Assembly (NCBI GenBank): GCA_024167805.1
Contig: CP099988.1
Span: forward strand, 1,620,001-1,684,000
Direction of reading: 5' to 3'
Source: Methanobacterium sp. ERen5
GTDB lineage: Archaea; Methanobacteriota; Methanobacteria; Methanobacteriales; Methanobacteriaceae
Length of the DNA: 64,000 nucleotides
Below, one piece after another: positions 31,282 through 39,853 of this stretch. Positions within the stretch are counted from its first letter, which is position 1; every line of letters begins with the position of its first letter. A program made the translations under genes and the position numbers. A model generated the notes under the pieces. That model searched no databases, was not told where the DNA came from, and saw only the letters and a list, made by a program, of their open reading frames with translations.

Positions 31282-31791
31282 TTGGATATAAACACATGCT
31301 TAAAAGCTTTGAACGATTATAACTGCCCTCCAAATGTTGTTGCTCATTCTAAGGCTGTTTCTAAAAAAGCTGTGGAAATAGCTAAAACCTACTCCGAAAA
31401 TACTGATGCAACAGTAAATATGGAACAGGTGAAGTATGGTGCACTTGTACATGACATTGGCAGATCCAAAACCCATTCCATCCAACATGCTGTTGTAGGG
31501 GCTGAAATTCTGAGGGACCTTAACTTTCCAGAATCTTACATTAACATAACCCTTAAACATATTGGGGCAGGTATTCCCTGTGAAGAAGCAGAAGAACTTG
31601 GTTTACCCAAAGGAAATTACATCCCCACCACTATTGAAGAAAAAATTGTTGCACAAGCTGACAACCTGATTAGTGGAACAGTTGAGGTGGACTTAAGAAT
31701 TGTTGTAAAGAAGTGGGAGGAAAGGTTTGGAAAGAACCACCCCGCAATTAAGAGGATTAAAAAATTGCATGAAGATCTTTTACTTGGATGA
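31282..31791 (+). CDS. HD domain protein (TIGR00295-type)
   Basis: 169 residues. HD-superfamily phosphohydrolase: His at VAHSKAV, the HD pair in ALVHDIGRSK, HAVVGAEIL, then the distal metal Asp in AQADNLI. It matches a small family conserved in archaea and annotated as uncharacterised HD proteins; the substrate is unknown but nucleotides or phosphate esters are likely. The start is TTG 31282 behind GAGGG. Convergent with the bactofilin-like gene, ending one base before its stop. Confidence 0.8.
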   Translation: MDINTCLKALNDYNCPPNVVAHSKAVSKKAVEIAKTYSENTDATVNMEQVKYGALVHDIGRSKTHSIQHAVVGAEILRDLNFPESYINITLKHIGAGIPCEEAEELGLPKGNYIPTTIEEKIVAQADNLISGTVEVDLRIVVKKWEERFGKNHPAIKRIKKLHEDLLLG

Positions 31792-31792
31792 C

Positions 31793-32470
31793 TCATATTT
31801 TTTCAGCTAATTCTACATTTGATTTTTCATGGTCCTTGAAACTGTTCTGATATTCCAATCTATCAATTTGGCAGTTTGGTCCCAGTGTAATATTTTTTCC
31901 TCTGACAATCTTTGCATGGGTGTATTCAAGATAAATTTCATCCCCTTCCATGGTATCAACTTCCAAGAAACCCTTGTTAGAACGGGGGGTCATCCTATTT
32001 TTCAGACCTAAAAAGCTGAATTTAGCATCCTTTTTTATTGTAATGTTGGTCCCGCCTATTTCTGATACTTTACATGGCCAGTACATGGTCAGTTCAAATA
32101 TTTCTACGTTTAAAAGTCCATCAATTACAAATCCGCCCTCGATTTTGCAGATTTCAGCATTTAGATCTCCTTTTAATTCTAAACTTCCTTGAAATGATGC
32201 TTCATCTGCGAAGATGTCTCCTTGGAAATTTGATTCACCATAAACCTTTAGGTCAACTGTGTTTATTTGGCCGCCAAATTTGAATTGTCCCTTTACCATA
32301 ACCTCTTCAGCAGTTAAATCTCCTTTAATCTCTCCAGTACCTAAAACTTCATATTTTTTACATTCTAGATCTCCATTTATCTGGCCACTTCCCTTGATAC
32401 TAACGTCTCTAAATTTACCTCCACCAGAACTTCCCTGTCCGTAAATTTTTAAATCTGTTAAATTTTCCAT
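31793..32470 (-). CDS. Bactofilin-like polymer-forming protein
   Basis: 225 residues. It is a regular series of short beta-helix rungs (DLKIYGQGS, DVSIKGSGQINGDL, KYEVLGTGEIKGDL, VMVKGQFKFGG, SLELKGDLNAE) with the I-x-G-x-G-x-I-x-G-D-L periodicity of bactofilins. The C-terminal half is less repetitive, ending in a charged tail. Bactofilins form filaments at membranes and shape cells or hold surface machinery. It lies 14 bases after the YhbD-like regulator, the same pairing as in Bacillus. Confidence 0.78.
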   Translation of the reverse strand: MENLTDLKIYGQGSSGGGKFRDVSIKGSGQINGDLECKKYEVLGTGEIKGDLTAEEVMVKGQFKFGGQINTVDLKVYGESNFQGDIFADEASFQGSLELKGDLNAEICKIEGGFVIDGLLNVEIFELTMYWPCKVSEIGGTNITIKKDAKFSFLGLKNRMTPRSNKGFLEVDTMEGDEIYLEYTHAKIVRGKNITLGPNCQIDRLEYQNSFKDHEKSNVELAEKI

Positions 32471-32484
32471 ATTAAACCCCTCCC

Positions 32485-33108
32485 TTAAAAAATCTTAATT
32501 TTTAATTCTTCAATTAATTCTGAAATATTCATAATTTCCATTATTTTTATGGTTTCTTCGAAGTGAACGTCCTTAGAATCTGGAACCATGCAGCAGCTTG
32601 ATACTCCCATTTTCCTGAAGAATATAAGTTCACAATTTTTGCCCTTGAATTTTTGATATTTGTCACTGAATAGTTGAAACACAATTTTACCTTCAGAATG
32701 TCCTATTTTTCCTGATTTGAACATTTTATCCAGTAAATAAAGGGAAATAATTTGTTCAAAACGAAATTCATTAGTTTCACCATATTCTTCCCTACTGAAC
32801 TCCAACGTAGCTTCTGAAACAATGTTACGATCCTTGAGTTCTTTCTCAGTCACTCTTTTTTCTGTTAAATCTGGCGATAACATGTCTGCAAGGCTGTCTA
32901 ATGAAATATCATCCTTCATATTTTTTATTTTTTCAATTCTATCAATCACCTTGTACTTTGGAAAGAAAGTTTCCTGTCCTGTGAATGTGGATTTTTTTAT
33001 GAACCATTCTTCTGGTATCAATTTTTTCCGTTTCCAGCGGTATAACTGCCCATATGAAATTCCAGTGATTTTTAACAATTCTTTTTTAGATATTAAATCT
33101 TGGTTCAA
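32485..33108 (-). CDS. YhbD-like (DUF4004) MerR-type regulator
   Basis: 207 residues. The N-terminal 70 residues form a MerR-like winged helix: SKKELLKITGISYGQLYRWKRK, then the RKLIPEEWF-type wing (KKLIPEEWF) and FTGQETFFPK. This N-terminus closely resembles B. subtilis YhbD, whose gene neighbours two bactofilin genes. The C-terminal half lacks the usual MerR effector domain. The start is TTG 33108 after GAGGTGATC. It precedes the bactofilin-like gene in one operon and has an inverted repeat in its promoter, consistent with autoregulation. Confidence 0.78.
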   Translation of the reverse strand: MNQDLISKKELLKITGISYGQLYRWKRKKLIPEEWFIKKSTFTGQETFFPKYKVIDRIEKIKNMKDDISLDSLADMLSPDLTEKRVTEKELKDRNIVSEATLEFSREEYGETNEFRFEQIISLYLLDKMFKSGKIGHSEGKIVFQLFSDKYQKFKGKNCELIFFRKMGVSSCCMVPDSKDVHFEETIKIMEIMNISELIEELKIKIF

Positions 33109-33133
33109 TTGATCACCTCAAGACCATGTGATG

Positions 33134-33178
33134 TAACATAACATTGTTTCATTATTGTTGGTTTATGTTATATAAAAT
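33134..33178 (-). promoter_or_regulatory. Promoter with inverted repeat before the YhbD-bactofilin operon
   Basis: On the minus strand TTTTATATAAC (around 33168-33178) is a TATA box. Perfect arms TAACATAA (33134-33141) and TTATGTTA (33163-33170) flank the likely transcription start, with a 21-base spacer; one arm overlaps the TATA box. A dimeric regulator bound here would block or alter initiation. The YhbD-like protein is the obvious candidate. Confidence 0.45.
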
Positions 33179-33340
33179 TTATTGTACAAGAACTGGATCA
33201 TTGAAAACCTTATTTGAAACAATATCGATTTTAAAAAATATTTAAGATGAGAACTAATATTGATGTGATCCAACAAAGAAAAAAAGCACTTTTCAATTGA
33301 TAAACTGGATAACATTTAATCATCTAAATTAGGTGAACCA

Positions 33341-33988
33341 ATGGTTATAAACAAGAAGATAATAATTTTCACAGGACCCTCATTACAGCCCAAAGAAGCA
33401 GAAACAATTCTAAAAGCAGATTATCGCCCTCCGATAGCAAGGGGAGATATAATTCGGGCTTTAACTGATGAACCAGATATCATAGGAATCATTGATGGAG
33501 TTTTTCATAAGGAACCTGCAGTTTCCCACAAGGAAATTCTCGAAGCACTAAAAAAGGATGTTACAGTGGTTGGAGGGGCAAGTATGGGAGCATTACGGGC
33601 TTCAGAACTGGATGACTTTGGGATGGTTGGAGTAGGTCAGGTGTACACAGACTACAAAACTGGTGTGGTAGAATCTGATGATGATGTTGCCGTGGTTATA
33701 AACCCTGCTACAATGGAACAACTATCAGAAGCACTGATAAGTATAAACTACACCTTCAAAGCAGCCCTTAAACAAGGAGTGCTTAATAAACAAGACTACG
33801 ATACATTGATTAAAACTGCTAAATCAATATATTATCCTAAAAGAAGCTATTCTAAAGTATTTGCTGAATCTGGACTTGAAAAATCCAAGGTAGAGCTGCT
33901 CCAAAAATTTTTAGAAGTACATGCAATTGATGTTAAGAGGATGGATGCTCTGGCAGTTCTGGATTACATCAAAAAAATAGCTATTTAA
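33341..33988 (+). CDS. tfuA: TfuA-related protein
   Basis: 215 residues. TfuA core: IIIFTGPSLQPKEA at the start, YRPPIARGDI, then IGIIDGVF, VSHKEILEAL, and GGASMGALRASEL. TfuA works with YcaO enzymes; in methanogens the pair installs the thioglycine of methyl-coenzyme M reductase, with TfuA thought to help deliver sulfide. The ycaO gene is not in this window. The gene is followed 76 bases later by a LarE-like sulfur transferase on the same strand. Confidence 0.88.
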   Translation: MVINKKIIIFTGPSLQPKEAETILKADYRPPIARGDIIRALTDEPDIIGIIDGVFHKEPAVSHKEILEALKKDVTVVGGASMGALRASELDDFGMVGVGQVYTDYKTGVVESDDDVAVVINPATMEQLSEALISINYTFKAALKQGVLNKQDYDTLIKTAKSIYYPKRSYSKVFAESGLEKSKVELLQKFLEVHAIDVKRMDALAVLDYIKKIAI

Positions 33989-34064
33989 ATCACCATTACC
34001 TAGTTAAGTTAATTCTTAACAAAATTTAGACCAAATTCATATAATAATTTCGGGAAAGGTTCAG

Positions 34065-35114
34065 ATGGAAGTTGAAACAAAACTGCAAAACCTAAAGGAT
34101 TACTTAAAGGATAAAAAGATTTTAATAGCCTTTTCAGGAGGGGCTGATAGTTCTTTGGTTGCAAAAATAGCATCAGAAGTATCAAAGAAATCACTTGCTG
34201 TTACAGTTGATAATGGAGTTATGCCCCAGGATTTTATTGCAAACGCAACTAAAATAGCCGGGGAACTCGGAATAAAACACAGGGTTGTTGAAGAAAATTA
34301 TCTTAATGACTCCACATTTCGATCCAACCCTCCAAACAGGTGTTACATCTGTAAAACTAAAATGTACACCAAATTAGTAGAAATTGCAGGGGAAAATGAT
34401 CTGGAAATTATGGACGGAACCAACATAACTGACCTGCTTGAGGACAGACCCGGCATAATTGTGAACTACGATCTGGAGATTAAAAGCCCACTTGTAATGG
34501 CAGGATTCACATCTGATGATGTTAAAGAAGCCTTAAACCAACTTAAAATAGAATATTCCCCATCAACCACTTGCATGGCAACCAGAATATCAAAGAATTC
34601 TGAGATCACGCCCAAGAAGATCAACAGATTGAAATATGCAGAGTCTCTGTTAAAGGGACTTTCTGGTTCGAGGGTGGTCAGGGTCAGAGATCAGGAGGAT
34701 ATGGCCATATTAGAAGTTGAAAATATTGAAAAACTTCTGAATTTAGGAGTGCTAAATCATCTTGATTCAGAGTTGAAGGCAGTGGGATTTAAACGTGTAA
34801 CACTGGACATAAGTGGGCATGGTGATACAAAAAAGGAACTCGTGGTTTACAAACCATGTAAAGATGAGGCCAACAAGATAATGTTTGAAACCGAGCTTCC
34901 ATACTCCATAAACATCAAACAAACATGTGCCGAACTTGAAAAAATTGGCAGTGTGAAATGCTCTGTTGAAATGGGAATCGCCATGCTGGAATCCGAAGGA
35001 AGAAATGTGACGGTGTTTAAAAATGGTAAGATCGTTGCAAGGAAGGTTGCTGATCAAGAAGATGCAGAACAACTCTTAATAGAAGTTTTACCTAAAATAC
35101 GAAGGAATATTTAG
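34065..35114 (+). CDS. larE: LarE-like ATP-dependent sulfur transferase with extra C-terminal domain
   Basis: 349 residues. The PP-loop SGGADSS (residues 24-30) and the following LarE core are intact. Three cysteines, Cys93 and Cys96 (NRCYICK) and Cys170 (STTCMATR), match the 4Fe-4S-binding subgroup of LarE, in contrast to the sacrificial-Cys subgroup. Residues after about 270 form an added domain of about 80 residues (VYKPC, KQTCAEL, GNGKIVARKV-like end), not part of ordinary LarE. AAAGGT precedes ATG 34065. Likely a sulfur-insertion enzyme; position after tfuA suggests a shared sulfur pathway, which is inference. Confidence 0.85.
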   Translation: MEVETKLQNLKDYLKDKKILIAFSGGADSSLVAKIASEVSKKSLAVTVDNGVMPQDFIANATKIAGELGIKHRVVEENYLNDSTFRSNPPNRCYICKTKMYTKLVEIAGENDLEIMDGTNITDLLEDRPGIIVNYDLEIKSPLVMAGFTSDDVKEALNQLKIEYSPSTTCMATRISKNSEITPKKINRLKYAESLLKGLSGSRVVRVRDQEDMAILEVENIEKLLNLGVLNHLDSELKAVGFKRVTLDISGHGDTKKELVVYKPCKDEANKIMFETELPYSINIKQTCAELEKIGSVKCSVEMGIAMLESEGRNVTVFKNGKIVARKVADQEDAEQLLIEVLPKIRRNI

Positions 35115-35194
35115 AAATGATGAAACACTTAAAAAAGAATTAAAATATTAATTCATACTATTTTTTTAATTAAAACTAAAATGATTTGAAAATC

Positions 35195-35617
35195 TCAGAT
35201 CTCCTTATGAACATCCTTTGAAAACTTCCTTCTGAAACTTGTTAACTTCTTGAAAAAGCCTCTGGAATCTGATCCTCCGATGGTTATAAATCTCCCACCT
35301 ATGTCCACATCCATATTGTCTGCTTTGATGTTAGTTATCTCAACAACTATCTCTGATGCATCTTTCAACTCATCGTCTGCAGAGTAGGTGTAATCAATGG
35401 TCATGACATCATGGGGATAAACTTCATTTAAAGCCCTTTTTATGGTGAGTTCCATGACATTGAAGAAAGTTTCAAGTTCAGGGGCTTGTTCCCACCATAG
35501 GTTGGCCATGATCAATCTGAGGTTGATATCTTGGATAGATACATCACCCCTTTTCTTGGCAATTATTTTAATGGTTTCAGGGTTGGATTTGATCTTAATT
35601 ATGGGTGTTTCTGACAT
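35195..35617 (-). CDS. Hypothetical protein downstream of a CBS protein
   Basis: About 140 residues, mixed alpha/beta, starting [19 protein letters not shown], with a central helical part ([25 protein letters not shown]) and a strand-rich end. No family recognised. Its ATG at 35617 lies one base after the stop of the four-CBS protein, so the pair is almost certainly cotranscribed. It may be a partner or target of that energy- or ligand-sensing protein. Confidence 0.6.
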   Translation of the reverse strand: MSETPIIKIKSNPETIKIIAKKRGDVSIQDINLRLIMANLWWEQAPELETFFNVMELTIKRALNEVYPHDVMTIDYTYSADDELKDASEIVVEITNIKADNMDVDIGGRFITIGGSDSRGFFKKLTSFRRKFSKDVHKEI

Positions 35618-35618
35618 T

Positions 35619-36455
35619 TTAATCATTTATGGCTTTTATTAAGTCGACGGCTCTTACTAATCCTACAAGGTCCCCTTCAACATCAATAACAGGAATTTGT
35701 TCGATGTTTCTTTGCCTCATTTTATTTGCACATTCTTGTACCGAGGTTTTCGTTGTAACTATAACTAAGTCTCTGTTTTCAACGTCTTTGACCTTTTTAT
35801 CAGAGAATTTAAGATGATTCTTAATGACGTATAGCACACTCTTACTGTCCCAGGACCATTTATCCCCTTCAGTACCTACAGAAGTGTTGTGCACAGTTCT
35901 CTCAGAAACAACTTCACTTTCTTCGATAAAATCTGTTTCCGTAAGTATTCCTGTGAGTTTACCGTCGTTGTTCAATCCGAGAAGTACTTTTAGTCTGTAG
36001 TATCTCATTATCTCGAAGGCGACATTTAAAGGAGTACCCTCCCAGCTGGTTGGGATGTTTTGTATCATGTAATCCTCTGCAGGTTCCTGAATTTCCATCT
36101 TCCAGAGGGCTTTGTTAACCAGATCTGAAGCTGTTACAAGTCCTACTAACCTTCCTTCCTCAACTATGGGTATTCTTCTGATGTTGTTGTTGAACATCTT
36201 CTCTGCAACTGTTTTAACACTATCATCTGGTGATGCAGTAATGATGTCTCGAGTCATTATCAGTGCTATCTGTTCTTCATCAGGATTTTCAACAAGATCG
36301 GTTCTTGTTAGTACGCCTACCAATTGATCAGTTCCATTTTTTACAACAGGCAATCCAGATACTTTCTTCTTTCTCATGATTTCCAGGGCGTTTGCACGAT
36401 TTCCAGGCACATGAACAGAGATGATATCCTTTGCCATTATTTCTTTTACAAGCAT
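35619..36455 (-). CDS. Four-CBS-domain protein
   Basis: About 278 residues consisting of four CBS motifs, i.e. two Bateman modules ([52 protein letters not shown] as the start of each repeat). Such proteins bind adenosyl ligands and regulate partners. No catalytic domain is present. ATG 36455 follows GGCTGGTG; an in-frame GTG nine bases earlier is an alternative. The downstream unknown gene is a likely partner. Confidence 0.85.
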   Translation of the reverse strand: MLVKEIMAKDIISVHVPGNRANALEIMRKKKVSGLPVVKNGTDQLVGVLTRTDLVENPDEEQIALIMTRDIITASPDDSVKTVAEKMFNNNIRRIPIVEEGRLVGLVTASDLVNKALWKMEIQEPAEDYMIQNIPTSWEGTPLNVAFEIMRYYRLKVLLGLNNDGKLTGILTETDFIEESEVVSERTVHNTSVGTEGDKWSWDSKSVLYVIKNHLKFSDKKVKDVENRDLVIVTTKTSVQECANKMRQRNIEQIPVIDVEGDLVGLVRAVDLIKAIND

Positions 36456-36525
36456 TTTATACACCAGCCATAAATAAAATTAAATAAAAAAATCAATAAC
36501 CTAAAAAATTCCTAAATTAGTTTTT

Positions 36526-36966
36526 TTAATGCACAGCTAAAACAGGACACTTAGCAGATCTTACAACCTTTTCTGTGACACTTCCCAGCAGGAATCTGTC
36601 CAAACCATGTTTTCCGGAAGTTCCAATCACAACCAGATCAACATCTTCTTTTTCAATTGTTTTGAGTATAACATCTGCGGGTGAACCTTCCTTTGTTTTG
36701 AGGGTTACTTTCAGTTCCCCTTCCTCAACAGATTCTTTACTCGCCATTTCAAATATGTGTTCTAGTGCCTGTTTTCCTTCTTCTTTGAGCATATCCTTTA
36801 TTCTGACTATGAGATCCTCTGCAGGCAATCCAACGAGTGATGAGGTTTCTATAACATTTAATGCAACTATTTCGGCTCCACTAGCGTTAGCTATCCATAT
36901 TGCGTGTTCTGCAGCTTTATTTGCAAATTCTGAACCATCTGTTGGTAAAAGTATTTTTTTGTACAA
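36526..36966 (-). CDS. Universal stress protein family (UspA-like)
   Basis: About 146 residues. UspA fold starting with the strand [12 protein letters not shown] and ending with the ATP-binding signature [15 protein letters not shown] then CPVLAVH. The G-2x-G-9x-G-S pattern puts it in the ATP-binding subgroup. TTG 36966 is six bases after GAGGTG and matches the usual family start; a GTG nine bases upstream overlaps that site. Separate from the CBS pair by 70 bases. Confidence 0.85.
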   Translation of the reverse strand: MYKKILLPTDGSEFANKAAEHAIWIANASGAEIVALNVIETSSLVGLPAEDLIVRIKDMLKEEGKQALEHIFEMASKESVEEGELKVTLKTKEGSPADVILKTIEKEDVDLVVIGTSGKHGLDRFLLGSVTEKVVRSAKCPVLAVH

Positions 36967-37157
36967 TCGGTTCACCTCTCCATGATTTTTTTAGAGTAAT
37001 AAACTACTGTTTCTCCAAATCATAATCAATTCTATTGGTATTTGGTCTTCATACCATATAAATATTCGATTGGTTGGTTTCACAAAACCAATTAGTTAAT
37101 ATTTATATTGAATATATTATTAATAGGTCTTTGTTCACCACACAAAATTAGAAAAAA

Positions 37158-38438
37158 TTAAAGTCCTAAAACAGTTTTTCCATTCATGTAGGGGATTAAA
37201 ACTTCTGGAACTTTAATTGTACCATCTTCTTGTTGATAGTTTTCTAGGATGCAGCAAATGGTTCTTTCTGTTGCAATTGCGGTACTGTTGAGGGTGTGGC
37301 ACATTTTCAATGAATCTGAATCACCATGAATACCGTAGCGTGCATTCAATTTACGGGCCTGATAATCTCCACAGTTGGTACAAGATACCAGTTCTCTGTA
37401 GGTTGAAGACCCTGGGAACCAGGCTTCAAGATCATATTTCTTAGCAGCATTATCATTCAACTCACCCGAAACAATGGATACAATTCTGTATGGAAGTCCG
37501 AGTTTTTGGTAGATGAGCTCTGCATTTTCAAGCAGTTCCTGATGCAGATCCCTTGAAGATTCAGCATCACAGAATATGAACTGTTCAATTTTTTCAAACT
37601 GGTGAACCCTGAAAATTCCAAGTGTATCCCTACCATGGGATCCTGCTTCCTTCCTAAAGCAAGTAGATAGGCCGCAATATTTGCGTGGTAACGTTCTTTC
37701 ATCTATTATTTCGCCACGGTGTAGGGCTGCTAGGGTTTGTTCAGATGTTGCTATCATGAAGAGATCTTCACCTTCGATCTTGTAGAGTGTCTCTTCAAAA
37801 TCTGCAAGTTCTGCAGTTTCCTTGATTACATCGTGTTTGATGAGGAAGGGTGTTTGAAATATTTCGTAGCCCTTCTTAGAAAGGGTGTCCATTGCAAATT
37901 TTAGGAGGGCCATGTTGAGGTATACGATATCTTCCTTCAAGTAATAGAATCTGGATCCTGAAACTTCTGCAGCTCGTTTAAATTCTGCACCATCAATGGT
38001 TTCAATTAAATCCACATGATTTGCAGGTTCAAATGAGAATGATGGCATATCACCAAATTCAGATATAACTCGGTTATCTTCTTCTGTTTCAGATACTGGA
38101 ACATCAGAATCTAAAAGGTTTCCAACTTTGTACCTGAACTCATCCCTGGCCTCGATGTACTCTGAAATTTTTGGTTCCAGTTCATTAATTTCCTTTGAAA
38201 TTTCCTTGGCCCTATTTTGTAGAACTTTGAGCTCATCTTTTCCCTGTTTTCTTGCTTCGTTGAATGATTTGGATAATTTGTTTCGCTCTGCACGAAATTC
38301 GTTGAGTTTTTTTAAACCATTTCTCCATTTGAGATCCAATTCAATTACTTTTTCTACATTTTCAGTAGTTCTGAAACGTTTTTTTTCTGATTCAAGAATT
38401 AAATCAGGATTTTCCCTGAAAAGTTTAATATCTAACAT
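37158..38438 (-). CDS. serS: Seryl-tRNA synthetase (standard type)
   Basis: 426 residues. An N-terminal coiled-coil tRNA-binding arm (residues about 25-105) precedes the class II core with motif 2 (CFRKEAGSHGRDTLG, VHQFEKIEQF) and motif 3 (NSTAIATERTICCILEN). This is the ordinary bacterial/eukaryotic-like SerRS, unlike the divergent methanogen-type enzyme, with zinc ligands, known from some relatives. It charges tRNA-Ser and tRNA-Sec. ATG 38438 is chosen as the standard N-terminus MLDIKLFREN. Confidence 0.95.
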   Translation of the reverse strand: MLDIKLFRENPDLILESEKKRFRTTENVEKVIELDLKWRNGLKKLNEFRAERNKLSKSFNEARKQGKDELKVLQNRAKEISKEINELEPKISEYIEARDEFRYKVGNLLDSDVPVSETEEDNRVISEFGDMPSFSFEPANHVDLIETIDGAEFKRAAEVSGSRFYYLKEDIVYLNMALLKFAMDTLSKKGYEIFQTPFLIKHDVIKETAELADFEETLYKIEGEDLFMIATSEQTLAALHRGEIIDERTLPRKYCGLSTCFRKEAGSHGRDTLGIFRVHQFEKIEQFIFCDAESSRDLHQELLENAELIYQKLGLPYRIVSIVSGELNDNAAKKYDLEAWFPGSSTYRELVSCTNCGDYQARKLNARYGIHGDSDSLKMCHTLNSTAIATERTICCILENYQQEDGTIKVPEVLIPYMNGKTVLGL

Positions 38439-38574
38439 GGTATCATCGTGTCTTAATTAATTGTAAAAGATTTTTCTTTCAATTGAAATTAGAATTATAT
38501 TTATTATTAAGTTTATCAAGTTATTTAATGGTTTAAAGCCCGGAATAGTTGGGCAGAACAACAGACCAATTGGT

Positions 38575-39726
38575 TCAAGCACCAAATACTATTGAACCAT
38601 CCTTGATCAAAGTGTTAATACCTTTAGATCCTGTCCTATTTATGATTGATAGGATAGGATCTCCGGACACACCTTTAATTAGCATTATATCTGCAATTTT
38701 ACCTTCTTCTATGACTCCGATATCGAGTCCTAATGCTTTTGCAGGGTTAACTGTTGCCATCTTAAAAATTTCAAGTGGATCTATGTGGGTTTTGTAAATA
38801 CCCCTGGTAACCTTCAATGCATATTCCATCTCAGAAAACATGTTTGGGGAGTTGAACATCAGGTTATCGGTACCAAGTGCTACATTCACTCCATTGTCGA
38901 GCATGGCTTTTATTGGGGGAATTCCCACTGAAAGAGCGCCATTGGATCTTGGACAAGAAACAACTGTGGCATTTGACCTTCCAACAGTTTCAAGGTCGTG
39001 GTCTATGGGTTCAGTCATGTGGATCAAAAGTTTGAAACCCGCATCTACAGCCCTTTGAATTTCGGTTTTTCCATGAATATTAAGTGAGTCACTTTGTAAC
39101 TTCAAATACTCTGCCACATGTATGGCTGAAAGCTTACCATTTTCATCACAGGTTTCCACAATGAGTCTGGCAACATCATCTTTAATTTCACCAAAACCAC
39201 TTAAACCAATGCCATCGCAGTGATTTAATATTTCCATGGCTGCCAACTTAATTTCGACTAGGTCGTCAGATTCTTGAAATGAGGCATGCCTTCCGAGGAC
39301 AATTTTTCTTATTGGAATATTTTGGGATGCGTTTTCCAGAATTTCAATTCCTTCAACACCACCTTCACGAAAGTCAACGAAGGTAGTTGTGCCTGTTTGA
39401 AGCATTTCTTCCATGGAGTTTCTCATGGAAATCATCATTTCTTTTGAAGATGTTTCGCCGAGTATTCGGTGTTTAATTCCATTTGGTGGTTTCACTATCT
39501 TCTCAATGGGTTCTCCATCACCAACATCCTTGGCTACAGAATCTCCAATGTGTATATGGGAATTTATTAGGGTTGGGGCAGCAACACAGTTTTGTCCATC
39601 AATCACCCTTCCCTTCGAACCTCTGGGAGTTAACTCAACAATTTCATTATCCTGAATGATGATGTTCAATTTTTGAATTTCCATGGCCTCGCTACAGAGG
39701 ACCTTGGCATTTTTAATGGTGATCAT
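38575..39726 (-). CDS. Amidohydrolase (TRZ/ATZ family)
   Basis: 383 residues. Metal-dependent hydrolase with NSHIHIGD (two metal His), AIHVAEYL and HMTEP for further metal His residues, and LGTDNLMF with the catalytic Asp. This is the pattern of chlorohydrolase/deaminase-type enzymes. Methanogens use a member as a 5'-deoxyadenosine deaminase, but the N-terminal and substrate regions here are not diagnostic. Located upstream of serS and downstream of carB on the same strand. Confidence 0.83.
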   Translation of the reverse strand: MITIKNAKVLCSEAMEIQKLNIIIQDNEIVELTPRGSKGRVIDGQNCVAAPTLINSHIHIGDSVAKDVGDGEPIEKIVKPPNGIKHRILGETSSKEMMISMRNSMEEMLQTGTTTFVDFREGGVEGIEILENASQNIPIRKIVLGRHASFQESDDLVEIKLAAMEILNHCDGIGLSGFGEIKDDVARLIVETCDENGKLSAIHVAEYLKLQSDSLNIHGKTEIQRAVDAGFKLLIHMTEPIDHDLETVGRSNATVVSCPRSNGALSVGIPPIKAMLDNGVNVALGTDNLMFNSPNMFSEMEYALKVTRGIYKTHIDPLEIFKMATVNPAKALGLDIGVIEEGKIADIMLIKGVSGDPILSIINRTGSKGINTLIKDGSIVFGA

Positions 39727-39853
39727 CAGAATAAATTATTTTAATTGTAGTATTTGAGTGTTGGCAAAAATTAATTTAAGACCAGATGAAATTCTTGAAT
39801 TTATTTTTTTTGGTAGGCATAAAAAAGAAAATTTGATGGGAAAAAGAATTGGT

